This document shows, piece by piece, positions 17,738 to 26,391 of a stretch of 64,000 bases of DNA (the stretch's first letter is position 1; each line of letters begins with the position of its first letter). Under the pieces are notes generated by a model. That model saw nothing but the letters and a program-made list of their open reading frames with translations, had not been told where the DNA came from and made no database searches. The stretch is from assembly GCA_963973915.1 (NCBI GenBank), contig CAXBBM010000004.1, positions 1 to 64,000 on the forward strand, in the 5' to 3' direction. Source of the stretch: Polycyclovorans sp002706265. Its GTDB lineage: Bacteria; Pseudomonadota; Gammaproteobacteria; Nevskiales; Nevskiaceae. The translations under genes and the position numbers were made by a program.

Positions 17738-18679
17738 ATGACCCGCACCCGCCCACCGCCCAAAATCGCTCTGCCGGTCGTCCTGATGGTTGCGCTGCTG
17801 ATCGCCACGACGCTGGGCAGCGTGGGCACGGTGGCGGCCGCGGGCGATGCCCGGTCGGTCACCGACGACCGTGGTCGCACCGTGCGACTTGCCGCGCCGG
17901 CCCGTCGGATCATTGCGCTGGCGCCGCACATCGCCGAAAACCTGTTCGCCATTGGCGCCGGCCCGCAGGTGATCGGCACCGTGAGCTACAGCGACTACCC
18001 CGAGCCGGCCGAGGCGGTGCCGCGCATCGGCAACCACGGCGCGCTCGACATGGAGCGGATCATCGCCCTCAAGCCCGACCTGATCATCGCCTGGGTCAGC
18101 ACCGCGAACCGCCGGCAGGCCGAGCGCCTGGAGACGATGGGCTTCACCGTGTACTACTCCGACAGCCACACCTTCGATGAGCTGGCGAGCACCTTCGAGC
18201 GCATCGGCCATCTGACCGGCCACGACGACACCGCCACCGCGCTGGCCGTGAGCTTTCGCCAGCGCATCGCCACCCTGCAACGGCACTATGCCGACGCCCC
18301 GCCCGTGCGCGTGTTCTACCAGGTCTGGGACCAGCCCCTGATGACGGTGAGTGACCAGCACCTGATCGCCAAGGCCATTGCCGTGTGCGGCGGTGTGAAC
18401 ATATTTGGCGGGTTGGACGCACTGATACCGCGCATCAGCCCCGAAAGCGTGCTGGCCCAGGACCCCGAGGTAATCGTGGCCGGCGGCATGGGCGAAGCCA
18501 ATCACGAGTGGTTGCAGGCCTGGCGCCGCTGGCCGCAACTGCGGGCGGTTCGGAACGCGCAGTTGCACTTCATTCCGCCGTCGCTGCTGCAGCGCCACAC
18601 GCCGCGACTGCTCGAAGGCACCGAGCGGCTCTGCAAGGCCCTTGACGAGGCCCGGCGCGCGCAGGCGCCGCCGCCATGA
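17738..18679 (+). CDS. btuF: Periplasmic cobalamin-binding protein of ABC importer (BtuF-like)
   Basis: Solute-binding protein of 313 residues with an N-terminal hydrophobic signal (VVLMVALLIATTLGSVG) and the helical-backbone PeripBP fold seen in BtuF and siderophore binders: RIIALAPHIAENLFAIGAG, the strand-turn ALKPDLIIAW, and VFYQVWDQPLMTVSDQHLI, which resembles BtuF. Last four bases overlap btuC (ATGA), so translation is coupled. Cobalamin rather than heme or a siderophore is inferred from the VFYQVW.QPL.T segment and from a btuB locus elsewhere in the window. No riboswitch lies directly upstream. Confidence 0.82.
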   Translation: MTRTRPPPKIALPVVLMVALLIATTLGSVGTVAAAGDARSVTDDRGRTVRLAAPARRIIALAPHIAENLFAIGAGPQVIGTVSYSDYPEPAEAVPRIGNHGALDMERIIALKPDLIIAWVSTANRRQAERLETMGFTVYYSDSHTFDELASTFERIGHLTGHDDTATALAVSFRQRIATLQRHYADAPPVRVFYQVWDQPLMTVSDQHLIAKAIAVCGGVNIFGGLDALIPRISPESVLAQDPEVIVAGGMGEANHEWLQAWRRWPQLRAVRNAQLHFIPPSLLQRHTPRLLEGTERLCKALDEARRAQAPPP

Positions 18680-19647
18680 GCGGCCTGCGCCGGGTGCTGG
18701 CGGTGCTGCTGCCCCTGAGCCTGCTGGCCTTGGCGGCGGGCGTGGCCATCGGCAGTGTGAGCATCAGCCCGCTGGAGTTGTGGGCGGTGGTGCGCGGCCA
18801 AGGCGACGCCCTGCACCGCATCCTGCTGCTGGACCTGCGTCTGCCGCGGGCGTTGTCGGCCTTCGCGGTGGGCGGGTTGCTGGCGGTGGCCGGCGCGCTG
18901 ATGCAGATTCTGCTGCGCAATCCACTGGCCGACCCCTACGTGCTGGGGCTGTCGGGCGGCGCGTCGGTGGGCGCGCTCACCGCCATGCTGGCCGGACTGG
19001 GCGCGGTGATGATTGGCGGTGCCGCGTTCGCCGGGGCGCTGGCCTCCACCCTGATCGTGTTCGGCATTGCCCACGGCGCCGGCAGTTGGTCGCCGGTGCG
19101 GCTGCTGCTCACCGGCGTGGTGGTGGCCGCCGGCTGGGGCGCGCTGGTGAGCTTCATGCTGGCGGTGAGCCCCAGCAGTGAGCTGCCCGGCATGCTGTTC
19201 TGGCTGATGGGCGACATGGCCCACGCCCGCAACCCTGCCGTGCCGATGGCCATACTGCTGGTGGTGGTGCTGGCCGCGGTTCCGTTTGGCCGCACGCTCA
19301 ACATCTTGGCGCGCGGTCCGCAGCAGGCCGCCGCCCTCGGCGTCGCGGTGCGTCGCATCGAGTGGTTGCTGCACCTGGCCGCGGCCCTGTTGGCGGCAAC
19401 GGCCGTCACGGTGGCGGGCAGCATCGGCTTCGTGGGTCTCATCGTGCCGCACCTGCTGCGGCTGATCATCGGCAACGACCAGCGCGTGCTGCTGCCGGCA
19501 TCGGCCCTGGCAGGCGGCATTCTGCTGGTGCTGGCCGACACGCTGGCGCGCACCCTGATCGCGCCCGAGCAGTTGCCGGTGGGGGTGATCACCGCACTGC
19601 TGGGCGTGCCGGCGTTTCTCTACCTGCTGCACCGGAGCCCGGCGTGA
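18676..19647 (+). CDS. btuC: B12/iron-type ABC transporter permease (BtuC/FecCD family)
   Basis: Inner-membrane permease of 323 residues with about ten hydrophobic helices. Family marks are visible: LRLPRALSAFAVGGLLAVAGALMQ, NPLADPYVLGLSGGASVGAL, and the coupling-helix region GSIGFVGLIVPHLLRLIIG. It starts inside the end of btuF (ATGA overlap) and ends inside the start of the ATPase gene (GTGA overlap), making a tight three-gene operon. The family also covers heme and siderophore importers, so the substrate rests on context. Confidence 0.88.
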   Translation: MSGLRRVLAVLLPLSLLALAAGVAIGSVSISPLELWAVVRGQGDALHRILLLDLRLPRALSAFAVGGLLAVAGALMQILLRNPLADPYVLGLSGGASVGALTAMLAGLGAVMIGGAAFAGALASTLIVFGIAHGAGSWSPVRLLLTGVVVAAGWGALVSFMLAVSPSSELPGMLFWLMGDMAHARNPAVPMAILLVVVLAAVPFGRTLNILARGPQQAAALGVAVRRIEWLLHLAAALLAATAVTVAGSIGFVGLIVPHLLRLIIGNDQRVLLPASALAGGILLVLADTLARTLIAPEQLPVGVITALLGVPAFLYLLHRSPA

Positions 19648-20438
19648 CGGCGGCCCTGGTCACCCGCGATCTGGTCATCGACATTCCCGGCCGTGACGAT
19701 GGCCGCGCCCTGTCACTCACGGTTCACACCGGCGAGCGCTGGGGCATTCTGGGTCCCAACGGCGCGGGCAAGACCACCCTGCTGCTGACCCTGGCGGGCC
19801 TGCGCAAGCCCCGTTCCGGCGTGGTCGAGGTGCAGGGCCGTCCGCTACACGCGCTGAGCCGCGCGGCCATTGCCCGAGGCATCGGCGTGGTGTTTCAGCA
19901 ACACCACGACGGCTTCCCGTCCACGGTGATGGAAACCGCGCTGATGGGCCGTCATCCACACCTGCACGCCTGGGCCATGGAAGGCCCGAAAGATCACGCG
20001 CTTGCCGCGGCGGCCCTGGCACGCGTGGACCTCGCCCACCTGCGCGACCGCGCCGTGCAAACGCTGTCAGGCGGCGAACGCCAGCGTCTGGCCTTTGCCA
20101 CCCTGCTGACCCAGTCCCCCACCCTGTTCCTGCTCGACGAACCCACCAGCCATCTCGACCTGCACCACCAGATTGCCCTGCTGGAACTGGTCACCGACGA
20201 AACGCGGCGCGGCCACGGTGCCGTGCTGGCCCTGCACGACATCAACCTCGCGGCGCGCTATTGCACGCATCTGCTGCTGCTCTATCCCCAGGGCGACGCG
20301 TGCTGGGGCCAGGCGGCCGACATGCTGTCGGTCCCCGCCCTGGAGCGGCTCTACGACCAACCGCTGGCCAGCGGCAGCGTCGACGGCCTGCGGGTGTTTT
20401 TGCCCAAGGCGGCGTCGCCACATCGCCAGCTCGAGTGA
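19644..20438 (+). CDS. btuD: ABC transporter ATP-binding protein (BtuD-like)
   Basis: Cytoplasmic ATPase of the importer, 264 residues when started at the GTG at 19644 that overlaps the btuC stop. Walker A GPNGAGKTT is at 37-45, signature LSGGERQRLAFA and Walker B LFLLDEPTSHLD follow, with the H-loop in LALHDINLAARY. The frame remains open upstream inside btuC, but those residues are not ABC-like. Completes btuFCD. Confidence 0.9.
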   Translation: MTAALVTRDLVIDIPGRDDGRALSLTVHTGERWGILGPNGAGKTTLLLTLAGLRKPRSGVVEVQGRPLHALSRAAIARGIGVVFQQHHDGFPSTVMETALMGRHPHLHAWAMEGPKDHALAAAALARVDLAHLRDRAVQTLSGGERQRLAFATLLTQSPTLFLLDEPTSHLDLHHQIALLELVTDETRRGHGAVLALHDINLAARYCTHLLLLYPQGDACWGQAADMLSVPALERLYDQPLASGSVDGLRVFLPKAASPHRQLE

Positions 20439-20498
20439 CATGCCGGCGCAACACGGCCCGCCTAGCCTGTGATGTTTTGGACCCATGAGCCCCCGCCG

Positions 20499-21974
20499 AT
20501 GACGCTCCGATCCGCCGCCTTCATGCTGGTAGCGCTCCCGCTGCTGCTGAACCCCCTCGCCTCTGCCCATACACCCGGCCCGCAGCACGACGATGGCCAT
20601 CCGCGCTGGCTGGCCGGCGACCACCACATCCACAGCCGCTACAGCGTGGGGCTGAATCACGACACCGATCCCCCAACGCCCGTCCTCGGTGGGGATGCCA
20701 TCTACCCGATCGCGATGAACGCGGTGATGGCCCGCCGGTTTGGCCTCGATTGGACCGTGGCCACCGACCACGGCGGCCCCAATCACGCGAAGGTCAATCT
20801 CGAATTTGCCTATCCCGAGTTGCTGGAATCGCGCAAGGCGGTGCCCGAACTGGTGCAGTTCTTCGGCATGGAATTCGACACCCCCGGCGCCGATCATTCC
20901 AGCATCATCATGCCGCACTCGCACGACGAAGCTGCGCATCTGCACCAGATCGAACGCCACTACAACAAGCGCGAGCCCTGGCCGGAAAATCCTGAATGGG
21001 ACTCCGAACCGCGCATGCTTGAAGCGCTTGAGGCCATGAAAGCGCTACCGCAGCCGCCGCTGGTGATTGCCCATCACCCGTCGCGCTCAGCGACCGGCCT
21101 GGGGGACTACGGCATGACCGCGCCGGCCGAACTGCGCGCCTGGAACGATACCGCGCCACACATCGCCGTCGGCATGGAGGGCGCGCCCGGCCATCAGGCC
21201 ACCGGCCAGATTCGCGATCACCTGGCGCCGTCGATGTACGAAAAATACTTTCAGGGCGCGCGCCCGCGCGGCGCATACGCCCGCGCTCCCACGATGGGCG
21301 GTTTCGACCAGATGACGGCGCGCCTGGGCGGCTTCTGGGATGCCATGCTCGGCGAAGGCCGCCGCTGGTGGATCACCGCAACCTCCGACAGCCACATCCA
21401 CTGGAGCGAAGGCGGCGCCGACTTTTGGCCCGGTGAGTACTCCAAAACCTATGTCTACGCCGCAAAGAACCCCGATGCCATCCTCGCGGCCATCCGCGCC
21501 GGCAGGATGTTCGTCACCACCGGCGACCTGATCTCCGAGCTGTGGGTCACCGCCAGTACCGGCAGCGCCCACGCGCGCATCGGCGGCAGTCTGGCGGCAC
21601 GGCGCGGCGACGACGTGACCGTGCAGATCCGCTTTCTCGATCCAAAAACACCCAATCACAATGGGGACAATCCGTCGGTGGCGCGGGTTGATCTGATTGC
21701 CGGCGACCTCTCCGGCCCAGCCTCGCGGCCCGACCTGGATGTCCATCCGACGGCACGCGTCGTCGCCCGCTTCACCCCCGAGCAGTGGCGCAGCGAGGGC
21801 GGCCATCAGGTCATTGAACACACCTTCAAGGACCTGCGCGCGCCGATGTACCTGCGCGTGCGAGGCACCAATACCGACGAGCTGGAGCCTCAGCCAGACG
21901 CCAACAACGAAGACGCCTGGACTGATCTGTGGTTTTATTCCAACCCCGTTTTCGTCGCCTTGACCGAGCCTTAG
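20499..21974 (+). CDS. Exported PHP-type metallohydrolase (CehA/McbA family)
   Basis: Predicted metal-dependent hydrolase of 491 residues from the ATG at 20499, which is followed at once by a signal peptide (SAAFMLVALPLLLNPLASA); GTG/ATG codons at 20469/20472 are alternatives. PHP metal ligands are visible: GDHHIHSRYS near the mature N-terminus, the TDHGGPNHA loop, the VIAHHPSRS segment and TSDSHIHWSEGG. A C-terminal beta domain follows (VTVQIRFLDP onward). CehA/McbA relatives hydrolyse aryl esters and carbamates, but many have unknown substrates. It starts 60 bases after btuD on the same strand; operon membership is possible but unproven. Confidence 0.82.
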   Translation: MTLRSAAFMLVALPLLLNPLASAHTPGPQHDDGHPRWLAGDHHIHSRYSVGLNHDTDPPTPVLGGDAIYPIAMNAVMARRFGLDWTVATDHGGPNHAKVNLEFAYPELLESRKAVPELVQFFGMEFDTPGADHSSIIMPHSHDEAAHLHQIERHYNKREPWPENPEWDSEPRMLEALEAMKALPQPPLVIAHHPSRSATGLGDYGMTAPAELRAWNDTAPHIAVGMEGAPGHQATGQIRDHLAPSMYEKYFQGARPRGAYARAPTMGGFDQMTARLGGFWDAMLGEGRRWWITATSDSHIHWSEGGADFWPGEYSKTYVYAAKNPDAILAAIRAGRMFVTTGDLISELWVTASTGSAHARIGGSLAARRGDDVTVQIRFLDPKTPNHNGDNPSVARVDLIAGDLSGPASRPDLDVHPTARVVARFTPEQWRSEGGHQVIEHTFKDLRAPMYLRVRGTNTDELEPQPDANNEDAWTDLWFYSNPVFVALTEP

Positions 21975-22028
21975 CCACAGCGGCCACACGGGCCGCGGCA
22001 AGCCCGATCACGCGCAGGCGCGGCGCCC

Positions 22029-23183
22029 TCAGCCTTCCAGATACAGTTCTTTGAGCCGCGCGCGCTGGGCGGCATCGACCCCCAGTTCGCGCTCAAGGAA
22101 GACGGTGACACTGCCGTAGTCTTTCTCGATCTGCTCGAACATGGCCTCGATGAATGCCGGCTCGGAGCTGAGCAGTACCGCGCGCGCCTCCGGCGACCAC
22201 TGCGCCATCAGGGCGCTGAAAGGCGATTGCTTCGTGGTCCCGTCGCGGTTGACAGCGGGCGCGGCGAAGGCTTTCTCGAAATCCACCACGTCATCGGACA
22301 TCGCGTAGTCGGCCACGACCACGTCGCGCGGCACGCCCAGCGCCGTCAGCAGCAGTGCAGCGATGCGCCCGGTCCGGTCCTTGCCCGCCGAGCAGTTGAA
22401 GGCCAGCGGCGCCTTGCCGTCGGCGAGTTGGTCAAACACCGTCGCGTATTGCTGTTTGAAGTCGTGGACGCCATGCCGGTAGTTATGCTTGAACGCTTCC
22501 CGCGCCAGTTCAGGGTCGGTCACCGGGCCCTCGCGCATCAAGCCACGCAGCGTCGGCCCGCCCTCGTCGTCGCCCTTGCGCCCCCGGGCCTCGACCATGG
22601 GCTGCTCCCAGGCCAGATATTGCAACGCGGGATTGATGCGCTGCCACTGCGTGGGCTCGTACTCGCGCTCCTCGGGCGAGCGCAGGTCGCACATCACCGA
22701 GATGTCGAGGCGACGCAAATAATCGTAATCCGCCTCGGTGAGGTGGGCCATGGTGCCGGAGCGATAGAGCTTGCCCCAGACCACGCGGCGACCGTCTTCG
22801 GTGGCATAGCCGCCCAGGTCGCGGAAGTTGCGCCCGCCCTGAAGCGGCAGCACCCGCTCGGCCACCCAACGGCCTTCGCCCTGCTTGGGTTGCAGCCACA
22901 CGTAGGGGCGCACCTCGGCCGTGTAGGTCAGGTCGTGCGCGCCGTCGGCATCGGCCTTCGACACCGGCCTGCGCTGAGCAGCAGGGGCCTCGGGTGAGTC
23001 GGCCAGAAACACATCGACCGGCGTCGACGATTGCCAGCGGATGCTGAGCGTGTCGCCAACACGCGACAGCTCGGCGAAGGCGACCTCGGCGTGCGCGGCG
23101 GCGCTGTGAGCCAACCCTGCGAGCAGCACCAGGCTGCCACCCAGTACGCGGGCGCGAAGGGTCGGTTGCGATTTGATCTTCAT
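22029..23183 (-). CDS. Exported tyrosine-phosphatase-fold protein (Y_phosphatase3-like)
   Basis: A 384-residue protein with a signal peptide (VLGGSLVLLAGLAHSAAAHA) and therefore periplasmic or secreted. An N-terminal beta-sandwich-like segment to about residue 115 precedes the phosphatase domain, which opens GGRNFRDLGGYATEDGRRV. The active-site loop is NCSAGKDRTGR, giving the Cys-x5-Arg nucleophile/phosphate-binding motif, and the general-acid region lies upstream. Relatives act on phosphotyrosine, phosphoinositides or inositol phosphates. The gene follows the TonB-dependent receptor by 10 bases on the same strand, implying one transcript and a linked role, for instance in using a phosphorylated ligand (inference). 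Confidence 0.85.
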   Translation of the reverse strand: MKIKSQPTLRARVLGGSLVLLAGLAHSAAAHAEVAFAELSRVGDTLSIRWQSSTPVDVFLADSPEAPAAQRRPVSKADADGAHDLTYTAEVRPYVWLQPKQGEGRWVAERVLPLQGGRNFRDLGGYATEDGRRVVWGKLYRSGTMAHLTEADYDYLRRLDISVMCDLRSPEEREYEPTQWQRINPALQYLAWEQPMVEARGRKGDDEGGPTLRGLMREGPVTDPELAREAFKHNYRHGVHDFKQQYATVFDQLADGKAPLAFNCSAGKDRTGRIAALLLTALGVPRDVVVADYAMSDDVVDFEKAFAAPAVNRDGTTKQSPFSALMAQWSPEARAVLLSSEPAFIEAMFEQIEKDYGSVTVFLERELGVDAAQRARLKELYLEG

Positions 23184-23193
23184 GTGCGGGCCT

Positions 23194-25962
23194 TTAAAGG
23201 TTGATGCGAATGCCGGCCAGGTAGCGGCGACCGAAGGCTTCCACCTCGATGGGCCGCGCGCTGTTGCCGGCGTAGCGAATGCCGAGCTCGTCGGTCAGGT
23301 TGTTGGCGTCCATGTACAGCGTGACCGCCGGGGTGAGCACGTAGCGCACCGACAGGTCCACCCGCTCGGTGGCCTTCCAGAAGGTGTCGGTCTGGGCGTC
23401 TACCGAAATGTCATCGAGCCAGTCGGTGCGGTGCTGATAGCTCAGCCGCACCGACACGTCGTAGTTCTCGTAGAACATGGCGATGTTGGTGATGCGATCA
23501 GACGTGCCGGGAAAATCCACCTTGCGGCCTTCCGGGGTGGTGAAGCTGCCGTCGAGGAACGACACGCTGGCCTGCATGCCCAAGCCGTCGAACATGGGCG
23601 GCAGGAAGGTCCACGGATGGCTGTAGGAGAGCTCGACACCGTAAAGCTCACCGTCCTCGCCGTTGAGTGTGGTTTCGAACTCGTAGCCACTGCGGTCAAT
23701 GCCGCCAAAGTTGAAGCGGTCGTCGCCCACCAGGGTCAGTGAATCGAACAACACCTGGTCCACGTCGCGGTAGAACGCGTTGACCGCCAGCAGCGCGGCG
23801 CGGGCGAAATACCATTCCAGCGAGGTGTCGACGCCGTAGGCGGTTTCGGGCTCGAGGTTCGGGTTGCCGCCGGTAACGCTCATATCGGTGTCGTCGAGAC
23901 TGGCGTTTGCGCGCAATTCGTCGAAGCTGGGTCGGGCTGCGCCGGTGACGCCCGAAAGGCGGTACTTGAGCGTGTCGGTCACGTCCATATTCCAGTGCAC
24001 GCTGGGGAAAACATCGGTGAAGCTGTTCTCCACGCGCAGGGGGTTACGGATGGGCGGCGCGCCGTCGGCGCCGGGCTGGCTGACGTTGCCGGCGCTGGTG
24101 ATGTCGACCCGCTCGACGCGCACACCGGCCAGCAGCCCGTGGCGGCCCCACTGCCAGTGGTTCATTGCGTAGGCGGCCGTGATGTCTTCATCGACCTGAT
24201 AGGCCTGCGCCGGATCAGGGGTCGGCAGCGCAAAGTTGCCGGTGCCCGCCGCATTGGCGGCGGCGGCAGCGGCAAGCACGCCGTCAAGCTGACGGCGCAG
24301 ACCACGGTTGTCGATGTAGTTCCAGTCGAAGCCGCGCTGGAACTGCTCGTCGATGCGCGTGCCGGTGATGAAGTCGAAGGGCGTCCACGGCGCGCCGACT
24401 GCCGCGGCGGTCTGGCGCAGGGGCAGCGAACCCACCGTGCCGTCCGGCCGCAGCAAGGCAAAACTCCCCGGGCTGACCGATTCGCGGGTGTCGTACTGGA
24501 ACCCGACACTGAACGTCGAGGGCCCGCCCAGCACGTTCAGTTCGCGCTCCAGATCTCCCTTGAGGGTGTAGGACTCCGATTCCGAACCGCCGCCGAAGTA
24601 CACCAGAACCTCGGTATCGAAGGCCTGCTGGTCGAGACGACTGGGATTTCCGCCCCCAATGGTGACGACCGGAAAATTGGGACCCGCGCGGAACGAAAGG
24701 TCGGGTCGCAGTGCCGCGTCCCCCGCAACCTGTGCCACCAGAGGCAGATCGGTGAGATCTTCGGTTTCGGTGTAGGCGAGCTGCCAGTTGCCCGTCCAGG
24801 CACCGAGCTCATGCTCGCCGCGCAGTACGTTATAGAAGGTGGAGTTCTCGTAGTCCCCTTCTTCGAACAGGCCCTGCACCGGAACACCCTGCAAATCACC
24901 GCCCGCAAAGTCGCGTGTGCCGCCTTGGGCGCCGGCGAAATTGAAGGTGTACTGGTTGCGCAGCTCGTCGTCCTTGAACTCGGCATAGAGGCTGGTGAAG
25001 CTGAGGCGATGGCCCGGCGCGGCTTCAAATTCCAGCTTGCCGGAATAGGCGTTGGTCTCGCGGATGGTCACGTACTTGGCGATGCGGTAAGACGAAATGC
25101 CCACATCGTCGTAACCCGGTTCGGCGTTGTCGGCCTGCTGCTCAAACTCAAAATGCGAAAGCGAGAACACGGCCCCGATGCGGCCATCGCTCCATGCCAG
25201 ACGTCCGGAATAGGATTCCTGCGGGCCATCTCCGAGGTCGACGAATCCGTACCCGCCCTCCAGCTGGATGTCCAGACCCGGCGGGTTGTCCAGCGCTGAA
25301 TAGGTGTTGATGTCGACCCTACCGGCCAGCGCCTCTGCCGGCATGTCCGGCGTCAGTGTCTTGCTCAGTTCCACCGATCCGATCAGTGCCGCCGGCACCG
25401 AGTCGAAGCGGAACACGCGATCCTGCGCGCCGAGCACGTTGATGCCGTCGAAGGAGACCTGGGTCCAGCGCGATGGCCCGCCGCGCACCTGGATGAAACG
25501 TTCCTGGCCCTGGTCACGCTGCACTGCAATGCCGGGCAGCCGCGCCAGCGCCGCCGCTGCGGTCTGGTCGGGGAAGCGGCCAATGGTGTCAGAGGCGATC
25601 ACATTGACCACATTCGCGGCGGCCCGCTGCGCATTGATCGACGATTCAAGACTGTCGCGGATCGGGGTGGCGGTCACCGTAATTTCGTCGGTGATCTCGT
25701 TGGTGACCTCATTGGGGTCCTGGACTTCGGAGCCCGGCGCCGAAGCCGTGGCAGTGTCGTCCACCTGCGCGGGCGCGGCCTGCGCCTGGTTCGCATCTTC
25801 AGATACCAGCGCCTCAGACAGTTGTTCGAGGTAGGCGTCGGCCTCCTCATCGGCCTGCGTCTGCTGGGCGACTGCCACCGGCGGCGCTACGCCCCAGCCC
25901 AGTGCGCACAGCGCAACAGCCCCGCCCCAACCCATCCGTTTGTCCACCCGACCAACCTTCAT
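23194..25962 (-). CDS. TonB-dependent receptor (Xanthomonas/Caulobacter type)
   Basis: Outer-membrane active transporter of 922 residues. The start at 25962 is set by a strong GGGAAGGGAA ribosome site and gives MKVGRVDKRMGWGGAVALC, a signal peptide; the upstream ATG at 26031 lacks both. After an acidic Gln/Glu stretch comes the TonB box-like ITVTATPIRDSL, the plug domain (IGRFPDQTAAAALARLPGIAV, RGGPSRWTQVSFDGINV) and a long barrel ending GRRYLAGIRINL with the terminal aromatic/hydrophobic pattern. The plug with FPDQ.AAAL.R.PG fits receptors that import carbohydrates and other nutrients in xanthomonads. Its ligand is unknown; the downstream phosphatase hints at a phosphorylated compound. Confidence 0.92.
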   Translation of the reverse strand: MKVGRVDKRMGWGGAVALCALGWGVAPPVAVAQQTQADEEADAYLEQLSEALVSEDANQAQAAPAQVDDTATASAPGSEVQDPNEVTNEITDEITVTATPIRDSLESSINAQRAAANVVNVIASDTIGRFPDQTAAAALARLPGIAVQRDQGQERFIQVRGGPSRWTQVSFDGINVLGAQDRVFRFDSVPAALIGSVELSKTLTPDMPAEALAGRVDINTYSALDNPPGLDIQLEGGYGFVDLGDGPQESYSGRLAWSDGRIGAVFSLSHFEFEQQADNAEPGYDDVGISSYRIAKYVTIRETNAYSGKLEFEAAPGHRLSFTSLYAEFKDDELRNQYTFNFAGAQGGTRDFAGGDLQGVPVQGLFEEGDYENSTFYNVLRGEHELGAWTGNWQLAYTETEDLTDLPLVAQVAGDAALRPDLSFRAGPNFPVVTIGGGNPSRLDQQAFDTEVLVYFGGGSESESYTLKGDLERELNVLGGPSTFSVGFQYDTRESVSPGSFALLRPDGTVGSLPLRQTAAAVGAPWTPFDFITGTRIDEQFQRGFDWNYIDNRGLRRQLDGVLAAAAAANAAGTGNFALPTPDPAQAYQVDEDITAAYAMNHWQWGRHGLLAGVRVERVDITSAGNVSQPGADGAPPIRNPLRVENSFTDVFPSVHWNMDVTDTLKYRLSGVTGAARPSFDELRANASLDDTDMSVTGGNPNLEPETAYGVDTSLEWYFARAALLAVNAFYRDVDQVLFDSLTLVGDDRFNFGGIDRSGYEFETTLNGEDGELYGVELSYSHPWTFLPPMFDGLGMQASVSFLDGSFTTPEGRKVDFPGTSDRITNIAMFYENYDVSVRLSYQHRTDWLDDISVDAQTDTFWKATERVDLSVRYVLTPAVTLYMDANNLTDELGIRYAGNSARPIEVEAFGRRYLAGIRINL

Positions 25963-26391
25963 TTCCCTTCCCCGTTTCGCGATTTGGTAGCCGGCGAATC
26001 TAGGGGCAAGGCCATTACCGATCGGTGACATGAAGGTGAAGGTTTAGTGTTCACTGGCGCGCTCACGGGTCAGGCAGCCGTGCCGTTTTGCCCCAGCCGA
26101 CCGGCGCGATCAGCCCGATGGCGGGGGCCTGTGCGACGCCGCTCGGCGCCACCGCCGGCCTTGCCGAAAAGGCGATCGAGACGGGATCTTCGAGCGCGCA
26201 GTCGCCCCCACCGGTCCGGGCCGGCGGATGGTTGCGCTTGCGACGGCACGGTCACGCGCAACGGGCTGCGCCCATAATTTTTTCAGAGCCCACCTCGAAT
26301 TGCGGTGGCGCGGCCCTACGATAGCGCCGCGCCGCCCCTCACCGGCGCGTTGTCGGTCCGGCTGAGGTCAACATTCGAGAGGCATTGCCAG
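25963..26391. other. Intergenic region between the TonB receptor and the CaxA-like antiporter
   Basis: About 430 bases holding the divergent promoters of the receptor (minus) and the antiporter (plus). I see no convincing promoter pair and no RNA. A weak two-part match to a Pho box on the minus strand at 26025-26042 is recorded among the rejected items. Confidence 0.5.

Noticed and set aside
26025..26042. Possible Pho box upstream of the TonB receptor (minus strand)
   Set aside because: Only about 9 of 14 half-site positions match CTGTCAT repeats, too weak to claim despite the attractive phosphatase context.
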